Positions 52,048-58,934 of a stretch of 64,000 bases of DNA are shown here, piece after piece. Source of the stretch: Streptomyces sp. DH41 (GTDB lineage Bacteria; Actinomycetota; Actinomycetes; Streptomycetales; Streptomycetaceae); assembly GCF_029813785.1 (NCBI RefSeq), contig NZ_JARVKY010000020.1, positions 116,659 through 180,658 of the forward strand. The letters are read 5' to 3'. The translations under genes were made by a program, and so were the position numbers. The stretch's first letter is position 1; each line of letters begins with the position of its first letter. The notes under the pieces were generated by a model. The model had not been told where the DNA came from, ran no database searches, and worked only from the letters and a program-made list of their open reading frames with translations.

Positions 52048-53456
52048 CCCGCCCCACCACACCGGACACGGGACGCGGCCGGACCCCGTCCCCGGCCGTC
52101 CGTCCGCCGGCGAACGCCACCGAGGCCGCCGTCCGTCCGCCGGCGAGCGGCACGGCGTCCCCGGCCTCCGCCGGGGGCCCGGTGACGGGCGATCCCGTGC
52201 ATCCGCCGTCCGCCGGGCCGACGCGGGGCGACCGGGGCGCGCGGTCGACGGCCCGTGTCGGTGTCGGTGTGGGGCCGCCTCCGGCGGCCACGGACGGTGC
52301 GGGGGCGCGGGGCGCGGCGGTCTCGTCGGCCTCCGCCGGGGGCCCGGTGACGGGCGATCCCGTGCATCCTCCGTCCGCCGCGATGGCGCACCCGCCCGAC
52401 GCCCGTCCGGCGTACGCCGCCTCGGGACCGGGCCCGGACAGCGGGCCCGACGCCGGTGGCGGGGCGCGGCCGCGGCTGCTCGTCCTGCGCGCCCTCGGAC
52501 TCGGGGACCTGCTGGCCGGCGTGCCCGCGCTGCGTGCGCTGCGTCGCGCCTACCCCGCACACGAACTGGTGCTGGCCACCCCCGCCGAGCTGGCACCCCT
52601 CGTCGCGGCGACCGGCGCCGTGGACCGGCTGCTGCCCGCCGCCGAGCCCGGCCGCGCCGTCCCGCGCACCCTCGACTGGACCGGGCCGCCCCCCGACGTC
52701 GCCGTCGACCTGCACGGCAACGGACCGCCCAGCCACCGCCTGCTGACGCGCCTCGGCCCGCGGAGGCTGCTGGCGTTCGCCCACCCGGAGACGCCGGAGA
52801 TCGACGGGCCGCCCTGGTACGCCGAGGAGCACGAGCGCGACCGCTGGTGCCGGATGCTGCGGGCCTACGGCATCGACGCCGATCCCACCGACCTGCGGCT
52901 GCCGCGCCCGGACGCGCCGTCCCCCGCCCCCGGCGCCGTCGTCCTGCACCCCGGCGCCGGCGCCCCCTCGCGCCGCTGGCCCCTGGAACGGTACGCGGCC
53001 GTCGCGGGAGCGCTGCGCGCCCGCGGACGCCGGGTCGTCGTCACCGGGGGAGCGGACGAGGCGGACCCGGTGGCCAGGCTGGCCAAGCTCGCGCACCTGC
53101 CCGACACGGACGTCTTCGGCGGCGGCCTGCCCCTGGACCGGCTCTCCGCCCTGGTGGCCGGCGCCCGCGCCGTCGTCAGCGGCGACACCGGCATCGCCCA
53201 CCTCGCCGTCGCCCACGCCACGCCCACCGTCACCCTCTTCGGCCCGGTCCCGCCCAGCCGCTGGGGCCCGCCCGGCCACCCCCGCCACCGCGCCCTGTGG
53301 CACCCGGGCCCGGACGGCGACCACGGCCACCACGGCGACCCGCACGGTCACGAACCCGACCCCGCGCTGCTGCGGATCACCACCGACGACGTCCTGGCCG
53401 CCCTCGACGCACTCGGCGTCAGCGACGCCCCGGACGCCCTGGAAGAGGCACCATGA
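52044..53456 (+). CDS. GT9-family glycosyltransferase (heptosyltransferase-like), second copy, with long disordered N-terminus
   Basis: The protein has 470 residues. The GT9 domain begins only at about residue 145 (LLVLRALGLGDLLAGVPALR) and has VVLHPGAGAPSRRWPLERYA, VVSGDTGIAHLAVAHATPTV and TLFGPVPPSRWGPPG, close to WaaC/WaaF. The first 140 residues are Pro/Ala/Gly-rich and contain the segment ASAGGPVTGDPVHPPSA twice. A His-rich stretch (GDHGHHGDPHGHE) lies near the C-terminus. It overlaps hldE by four bases, which fixes the start and so includes the odd N-terminus. Confidence 0.9.
   Translation: MTRPTTPDTGRGRTPSPAVRPPANATEAAVRPPASGTASPASAGGPVTGDPVHPPSAGPTRGDRGARSTARVGVGVGPPPAATDGAGARGAAVSSASAGGPVTGDPVHPPSAAMAHPPDARPAYAASGPGPDSGPDAGGGARPRLLVLRALGLGDLLAGVPALRALRRAYPAHELVLATPAELAPLVAATGAVDRLLPAAEPGRAVPRTLDWTGPPPDVAVDLHGNGPPSHRLLTRLGPRRLLAFAHPETPEIDGPPWYAEEHERDRWCRMLRAYGIDADPTDLRLPRPDAPSPAPGAVVLHPGAGAPSRRWPLERYAAVAGALRARGRRVVVTGGADEADPVARLAKLAHLPDTDVFGGGLPLDRLSALVAGARAVVSGDTGIAHLAVAHATPTVTLFGPVPPSRWGPPGHPRHRALWHPGPDGDHGHHGDPHGHEPDPALLRITTDDVLAALDALGVSDAPDALEEAP
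52162..52380 (+). repeat. 54-bp direct repeat inside the second GT9 gene
   Basis: Two 54-base copies (52162-52215 and 52327-52380) differ at one position and are 165 bases apart, a multiple of three. They encode the duplicated ASAGGPVTGDPVHPPSA segment. A shorter repeat of GCCGTCCGTCCGCCGGCGA lies just upstream (about 52096 and 52129). Confidence 0.92.
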
Positions 53457-54388
53457 ACCACGCCACGAACCGCGGCCCGTCGACCACCCGCGAACGCTCC
53501 CACGCCGACCCCACCCGGCCCGCCCCCGTCGGCGTCGTCATCGCCACCCGCGACCGCTCCGCGAGCCTCGCCGTCACCGTGCGGCACCTGCTGGCCCTGC
53601 CCGAACGGCCCGAGGTCCTCGTCGTCGACAACGCCTCCACCGACGACACCCGCGCCATGCTCGCCCGCGACTTCCCCCGGGTCCGCCTGATCGCCCTGCC
53701 GTTCAACCGCGGCGCCCTCGCCCGCACCCACGGCGTCCGCGCCCTCGACACCCCGTACGTGGCGTTCAGCGACGACGACTCCTGGTGGGCGCCCGGCTCC
53801 CTCAGCGCCGCCGCCCGGCACTTCGACGAGCACCCCCGGCTCGGCCTGCTCTCCGCCCGCACCCTCGTCGGCCCCGACGACACCGCGGACCCCCTCAACG
53901 ACCTGCTCGCCGACTCCCCGCTCGGCGCGGCCACCGACCTGCCCGGCACCCAGGTGCTCGGCTTCCTCGGCTGTGCCGCCGTCGCCCGCCGCACGTCCTA
54001 CCTCGACGCCGGCGGCTACCACCCCCTGCTCTTCTTCGGCGCCGAGGAGACCCTCCTCGCCTACGACCTGGCCGCCCGCGGCTGGGGCGTCACGCACTGC
54101 CCCGACGTGATCGCCCACCACCATCCGGACCCCGGTCCCCGCACCGACCGCCCGGCCGTCGTACGCCGCAACGAACTCCTCACCGCCTGGCTGCGCCGCC
54201 CGCTCCCGCACGCGCTGGCCCGCACCCGCGCCCTCGCCGCCGACGCCCGCCGCGACCCGCACGCCCGGCGCGCCCTGCGCGAGACACTCACCCGCCTGCC
54301 CGCCGCCCTGCGCGCCCGCAGGCCACTGCCCCCGCACGTCGAGCGCGCCGCCCGCCTCCTGGACACGGCGAACGGAGCGACGTCATGA
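53453..54388 (+). CDS. GT2-family glycosyltransferase (tandem copy 1)
   Basis: The protein has 311 residues. The GT-A core has VGVVIATRDRSASLAVTV, VLVVDNASTDDTRAML and the metal site AFSDDDSWWAPGSL, with GAEETLLAYDLAARGWG as the acceptor region. No membrane helix is obvious. It is clearly paralogous to the next gene. ATG overlaps the preceding stop by four bases. Confidence 0.92.
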   Translation: MNHATNRGPSTTRERSHADPTRPAPVGVVIATRDRSASLAVTVRHLLALPERPEVLVVDNASTDDTRAMLARDFPRVRLIALPFNRGALARTHGVRALDTPYVAFSDDDSWWAPGSLSAAARHFDEHPRLGLLSARTLVGPDDTADPLNDLLADSPLGAATDLPGTQVLGFLGCAAVARRTSYLDAGGYHPLLFFGAEETLLAYDLAARGWGVTHCPDVIAHHHPDPGPRTDRPAVVRRNELLTAWLRRPLPHALARTRALAADARRDPHARRALRETLTRLPAALRARRPLPPHVERAARLLDTANGATS

Positions 54389-55281
54389 CCGACCTCCGCA
54401 CCACCGTCGTCGTCATCACCCACAACCGGTGCCCCGAACTCCTGCGCACCCTGGACCGCCTCGCCGAACTCCCCGAGAAGCCCCCGGTGATCGTCACCGA
54501 CAACGACTCCACCGACGGCACCGCCTCCGCCGTCGCCCGCCACCACCCGGACGTACGGCTCCTGCGCCCCGGCCGCAACCTCGGTGCCGTCGGCCGCAAC
54601 CTCGCGGTCCGCCAGGTCGACACGCCCTACGTCGCCTTCTGCGACGACGACTCCTGGTGGGCGCCGGGCTCCCTGTCCGGCGCCGCCGACCTGCTCGACC
54701 GGTACCCGGCGGTCGGCTCGGTCACCGCACGCATCCTCGTCGAACCCGACGGCACCGAGGACCCGATCGTCAAGGAACTGCGCGACTCGCCCGTGCCCCG
54801 CCCCGACTGGCTCCCGGGGCCGGCCCTCGGCTCCTTCCTGGCCGCCGCGACCGTGCTGCGCACCGACGCCTTCCGGGCCGCGGGCGGCTTCCACCCCCGG
54901 CTGTGGCTGGGCGGCGAGGAGGAGCTGCTCGCCGCCGACCTGGCGGCGAACGGCTGGTGGCTGACGTACGCCGACGACCTGACCATCCATCACCACCCCT
55001 CCGCCGTCCGGGACTCGACGCTGCGCCGGGCGCACGGCATCCGCAACACCCTGTGGTTCACGTGGCTGCGCCGCCCGGCCGGCCCGGCCCTGCGCCGTAC
55101 CCTCCACCTGGCCCGCACCGTCCCGCGCGACACCGCGTCCCTGCGCGCGTTCGCCGAGGCGACGGCCGCCCTGCCGTGGGTGCTGCGCGAACGCCGGGTG
55201 CTGCCGCCGGAGGTCGAGGCCCGCCTGCGCTCACTGGAACCCGCCCAGCGCGACTCGACGGCCCGCAGCTACACGGGCTGA
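54385..55281 (+). CDS. GT2-family glycosyltransferase (tandem copy 2)
   Basis: The protein has 298 residues. VVVITHNRCPELLRTLDRLA, VIVTDNDSTDGTASAV, AFCDDDSWWAPGSLSGAA and LGGEEELLAADLAANGWW match the preceding protein position by position, so the two arose by tandem duplication. It is the last gene of the operon, followed by a strong hairpin. Confidence 0.92.
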   Translation: MTDLRTTVVVITHNRCPELLRTLDRLAELPEKPPVIVTDNDSTDGTASAVARHHPDVRLLRPGRNLGAVGRNLAVRQVDTPYVAFCDDDSWWAPGSLSGAADLLDRYPAVGSVTARILVEPDGTEDPIVKELRDSPVPRPDWLPGPALGSFLAAATVLRTDAFRAAGGFHPRLWLGGEEELLAADLAANGWWLTYADDLTIHHHPSAVRDSTLRRAHGIRNTLWFTWLRRPAGPALRRTLHLARTVPRDTASLRAFAEATAALPWVLRERRVLPPEVEARLRSLEPAQRDSTARSYTG

Positions 55282-55330
55282 CGCCCGCACCGGCTGACAT
55301 GGCCGCCCACCGTGCCGCCGCCCACGACAC

Positions 55331-55367
55331 GGGCCGACCCCACGCCGAGGGGACGCGGGGTCGGCCC
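55331..55367. terminator. Bidirectional hairpin at end of glycan operon
   Basis: GGGCCGACCCC (55331-55341) and GGGGTCGGCCC (55357-55367) form a perfect 11-bp stem. It lies between the last glycosyltransferase (55281) and a converging gene (55388), so it probably terminates both transcripts. Confidence 0.8.
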
Positions 55368-55387
55368 GACCCGGACGGTCAACACAC

Positions 55388-55695
55388 CTAGCCCTCCGTC
55401 CACCTGCACAGCAGCCGGAACGCCGCGAACAGCGTCGGCGGCCACACCGCCGCGAAGGCCCAGATCACACCGGGGCGGGATGTGACGATGCCGGTCACCA
55501 TGAGGGTGACCGACAAGGTGAGCAGCAGGAGGACGGTCAGGGTGTGCGGGCGTAGGCCGCCACGCGGGTGAGGTCGGGGCGGCGGCCGAGTCGCAGCGTG
55601 CGCAGGCGCCGGTCCAGCCGGCGGTCGCGGCGCAGCGCCCGTTCCACCTCGTCGAGTATGCGTTGCTCGTGATCGGGGAGTCGGCCGATGCTCAC
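55388..55695 (-). pseudogene. DUF3040 membrane protein, apparently frameshifted
   Basis: GTG 55695 with GGAGGAG upstream opens a frame reading MSIGRLPDHEQRILDEVERA, the usual DUF3040 start, which stops at TGA 55537 after 52 residues. The two membrane helices expected next (TLTVLLLLTLSVTLMVTGIV and WAFAAVWPPTLFAAFRLL) are encoded at once in another frame, ending at TAG 55388. One inserted base or a two-base loss would join the halves into a normal protein of about 100 residues. The gene is either inactive, altered by a sequencing error, or read by frameshifting. Confidence 0.68.
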
Positions 55696-55752
55696 GATGT
55701 CTCCTCCCGGGGGCGGACCGACGGGCGACCGAGTGCCCGCGCGGCCCGGGGA

Positions 55753-56667
55753 CTAACCGGCCGGGCGTGTTCCCAGCGCCGCCACGAGAGTGTCCGCGGC
55801 GTCCGCGACCGGCTCCGCCGACCGGAACCCGGTGCCGATCCGCCCGGCCTCCTCCCGCCCATCGGTCAGGCACCAGTCCCACCAGTGCTCCAGTACGCCC
55901 TCCGTCAGCCGCTCGGCGGCCACCAGCGCCGGCCAGCCGCAGGCTCGCGCCTGCGCCGTCACCTTCGCACCGCCCGTGACCGGGTCCACCGCCAGCGCCG
56001 GCGTCCCGGCCCGCAGCGCCAGGACCAGGCCGTGCAGCCGGTCGGTGACGACCAGGTCCAGCCGGGCCAGTACGGCCTCCAGCTGGGCCGGCGTGCCGCA
56101 CAGCCGCCAGTCGTGCGCGTCGAGCCGCGTCTCCAGCTCCAGCCGGGCACAGTCCTTGCCGGCCAGCCAGCCCGTCAGCCCCGCGGCGACCTCCTCGTGC
56201 CGCCGCTGCCCCCCGTACTCGTGCTGCCCGTGGGTGAGGATCACCCCGACGACCGGCCGGGCGGGCAGCGCGGGCGCGCGGGCGGCGAGGTCCGGGGTCG
56301 GCACGGCGCCGGCGGCGTCCCGGGCCAGCACCCGGTGGAAGCCGGTGACGGCGGGGGAGCCGGGGTCGACGACGGAGACTCCGACGGCGACCCGCACACA
56401 GTGCGCGAACCGCTGGTGCAACTCCTCGACCTGCGGCCCGTGCGCCGGCCCGCACACGAAGACCAGCCGGGAGTACGCCGCCGGGTCCAGGTCCGCGAAG
56501 TGGAGCGCGTCCGCCCGGAACCCAGGGCTCCATACGACGTCGTAGGGGAGCCCCGCGCCCCGCAGCACCTCCTCCACCCGCCGCAGCGCCAGCACGTCCC
56601 CGGCGGTCGCCTCCCCGTGCAGGAAGCTGAACCAGCCGGTCACCAGGGTCTTGTCTCGTCCGCGCAC
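55753..56667 (-). CDS. Polysaccharide pyruvyl transferase family protein
   Basis: The protein has about 304 residues. The C-terminal LDLVVTDRLHGLVLALRAGTPALAVD motif, with the DRLHG signature, and a following GGAKVTAQARACGWP segment are typical of the CsaB/WcaK pyruvyl transferase family. An early TGWFSFLHGEATAGDVLAL segment corresponds to the N-terminal half. Members add pyruvate ketals to glycans using phosphoenolpyruvate, or are relatives acting as transferases. GTG 56667 with GGGGA upstream is preferred to GTG 56712. It faces the heptose glycan operon and may modify its product. Confidence 0.8.
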   Translation of the reverse strand: MRGRDKTLVTGWFSFLHGEATAGDVLALRRVEEVLRGAGLPYDVVWSPGFRADALHFADLDPAAYSRLVFVCGPAHGPQVEELHQRFAHCVRVAVGVSVVDPGSPAVTGFHRVLARDAAGAVPTPDLAARAPALPARPVVGVILTHGQHEYGGQRRHEEVAAGLTGWLAGKDCARLELETRLDAHDWRLCGTPAQLEAVLARLDLVVTDRLHGLVLALRAGTPALAVDPVTGGAKVTAQARACGWPALVAAERLTEGVLEHWWDWCLTDGREEAGRIGTGFRSAEPVADAADTLVAALGTRPAG

Positions 56668-56727
56668 AGTGTCCCCGGGTGCCCCGACGGCGGCCCGGCA
56701 ATCACCGGTCACCGGCGGGCGCCGCGG

Positions 56728-58176
56728 TCAGCGCTTCACCACCGGGCCGAAGGCGTCGCGCACGTCCGCGTCCGTCGGCGTGACGGACCGCCGCGACGGC
56801 GGACTGCCGTAGTAGGAGATGAAGTACGGGCAGCTGGAGCCGCTGATCTGCAGCTTGCGGTCGGTCACGAGCTTCCCGGTCCGCAGCGCGTAGGCCTTCA
56901 CCCGGACCTCGACCTGGTGGAAGGTGATGCTGCGGATGCGTTCGTCGTGGTCCCGGTACTGGCAGGTCTCGACGGTGTTCCCCATGCCCGCCGAGTCCAC
57001 GCACACCACCAGCGCCGCCTTGGCCGCGTCGGTGGCGTGCCAGCCGTCCGGCAGCTTGTCCGTGTACTCGCTGTCGCCCACGAACAGGGCCCGATTGGTG
57101 CCCTTGCGGTAGGCGGGGGCCTGCGAGTACTTCGCCGGTTTCCGGCAGTACCCGGTGTTCATGTCGTCCGCCGCCGTCACCAGGTCTTGGACGTTGTCCA
57201 GTTCGATGGCCAGACCGGCCTTCCTGACGCCCTCGCGGGCGGCCTCCGCGCGCTCGTCTGCGGGGTGTTCGTCGAGCAGTCGCCGGTAGCGGTCGCGCGC
57301 GTTCGCCCACTCCTCGTCGGTCATGAGGGTGTCACCGCACTCCATGAGCGCCTCGGGCGCTATGCGTGCCGCGGTGGCGGACGAGGGGTCGCTCAGGTCC
57401 TCGGGGCCGCTCTCGCGGTCCCGCAGCCAGTCCGCGATCCGTACGGTCCGGCAGCCGTCCTCGGTGGGCAGCTGTCCGAGGAAGTGCTTCAGGGTCGCCT
57501 CGACCGTCCGCTCGTTGCCGGGTTCGCCGAGGACCGTGCCGAGCCGGCCGAAGCCGGTCTTCAACATGTCGAGGTCACCGGTCAGCCCGCCGCTCAGATA
57601 ACCCGCGGCCGCGTCCAGACGCTCGCAGGCCTCGACCACGGTGTCACCCCGGGCGGCCACCGGAGCGGCGGCCAGCCGGTGGCCGAACCCCACCCGCTCC
57701 TGGGCGGCCACCACGGCCACGCAGTCCCCGTCCTCGCGGGCCTCCTCGACGGCGTCCTCGATCCCGTGGGCGTCGAACCGCAGCCACCCGGCGGTCACCA
57801 GCACCGGGAGGGCGAGGGCGAGCGCGAGCACCCGCTGTCCGCGCCGGGGGCCCGCCGCCGGGTGCCGCCGTGCCAGCCGCCAGCCGTGGGCGACGACCAC
57901 CGTCCACCACAGCAGCAGGACCAGCTCGCACCACGTCTCGGCCTTCGCGGCCACCAGCCACACCAGCGGGACGGTGACCACCGCGGCGCCCCAGAACAGC
58001 CCCAGGCGCCCCATGATCAGGTAGCCCGCGCCGAGCAGCGAGGCGTTGCCGACGGCGACGGCGAGCGGATCGGGCTCCCGGGGTTCCCGGGGTTCCCGGG
58101 GCGGCGCGGGCGGCCAGTCCGGGCCGGGAGACTCGGACTCGGAGTACTCCGGTCCGTCGTACGGCGGGTGGGTCAT
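56728..58176 (-). CDS. Membrane protein with large extracytoplasmic domain, unknown function
   Basis: The protein has 482 residues. A Pro/Glu-rich cytoplasmic start is followed by four hydrophobic segments between about residues 40 and 135 (such as LFWGAAVVTVPLVWLVAAK and VLALALALPVLVTAGWL). An extracytoplasmic part of about 340 residues then has a TPR-like helical stretch (ANARDRYRRLLDEHPADERA) and paired cysteines. The start overlaps the upstream stop by four bases (ATGA). I do not recognise the family. Confidence 0.72.
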   Translation of the reverse strand: MTHPPYDGPEYSESESPGPDWPPAPPREPREPREPDPLAVAVGNASLLGAGYLIMGRLGLFWGAAVVTVPLVWLVAAKAETWCELVLLLWWTVVVAHGWRLARRHPAAGPRRGQRVLALALALPVLVTAGWLRFDAHGIEDAVEEAREDGDCVAVVAAQERVGFGHRLAAAPVAARGDTVVEACERLDAAAGYLSGGLTGDLDMLKTGFGRLGTVLGEPGNERTVEATLKHFLGQLPTEDGCRTVRIADWLRDRESGPEDLSDPSSATAARIAPEALMECGDTLMTDEEWANARDRYRRLLDEHPADERAEAAREGVRKAGLAIELDNVQDLVTAADDMNTGYCRKPAKYSQAPAYRKGTNRALFVGDSEYTDKLPDGWHATDAAKAALVVCVDSAGMGNTVETCQYRDHDERIRSITFHQVEVRVKAYALRTGKLVTDRKLQISGSSCPYFISYYGSPPSRRSVTPTDADVRDAFGPVVKR

Positions 58177-58556
58177 GTCTCGCTCCTCTCGCCGCCCTGC
58201 CGTGAGCGGACGTACGCCTCGCCGGCGGGCGCGTACAGCAGGAACAGTCCCGGGACCGCGAGAACGGCGGCCACCAGGAGGATGAGGCCGCCGTACAGCG
58301 GGTCGACGAGGGCGAACGGGGCCGCCAGCAGCAGGGTCAGCACGGTCAGACAGGCGGCCGTGGTGCGCGCGGTCCGCCGCCCGCGGCCCGCCCGCACCGC
58401 GAACCAGACACAGGCCAGCCAAAGGGCGGGCATCAGCGTCTGCCCCTTCTCGTGCTGATCGGCCGTCCCAGCGACCACCGCGCTCAGCGTCCCCAGCACC
58501 AGCAGGACCACGGCCAGGGTGACGCTCGCCGGTCGGCGGACGATGCCGGGAGTCAT
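58173..58556 (-). CDS. Small membrane protein, four TM segments
   Basis: The protein has 127 residues. Helices such as LAVVLLVLGTLSAVVAG, LMPALWLACVWFAVRAG, LTVLTLLLAAPFALVDP and LILLVAAVLAVPGLFLLY fill most of it. ATG 58556 has AAGGAAG upstream. It is coupled to the larger membrane protein that follows. Function is unknown. Confidence 0.75.
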   Translation of the reverse strand: MTPGIVRRPASVTLAVVLLVLGTLSAVVAGTADQHEKGQTLMPALWLACVWFAVRAGRGRRTARTTAACLTVLTLLLAAPFALVDPLYGGLILLVAAVLAVPGLFLLYAPAGEAYVRSRQGGERSET

Positions 58557-58685
58557 CGGATCACTTCCTTCATGTGCCTTTCCCCGAAGCGGGGCGAAAC
58601 GGGTGCGGGGTGGCGCGGCCGTCACGGACACGGCGGTCGCGCCGCCCCGCACTCCCCCGGCCACCGATTCCACCCCGGTGCACCG

Positions 58686-58730
58686 TTGTTCAGCAGCCCG
58701 GACGCGGCACTGAACAATGCCGAACGGCAT
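58686..58730. promoter_or_regulatory. Nested inverted repeats in the gap before the STAND gene
   Basis: TTGTTCAG (58686-58693) and CTGAACAA (58710-58717) are perfect inverted arms 16 bases apart, followed at once by the palindrome ATGCCGAACGGCAT (58717-58730). A purine-rich stretch with repeated GAAAGGAGCACG-like units follows to about 58782. The elements lie in a 378-base divergent gap with no convincing gene and are candidate operators. Confidence 0.5.
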
Positions 58731-58934
58731 GGAAGGAGCACGGAAGAAGCATGAAAGGAGCACGAAAGGGCGTGAAAGGGGCGCGCCACGATGCGGAACC
58801 CCGGTGAAGGCGCCGTGAACTCCCCGTGCGCCACCCCCCGGTGAACACCTGTCCGCTTGCCGCCCCGTCCGGCGGGTCCCTACCGTGGGCGCCCGGACGG
58901 AGACCGAGAGCGACAACGGGGTGGGCGGCGACAC

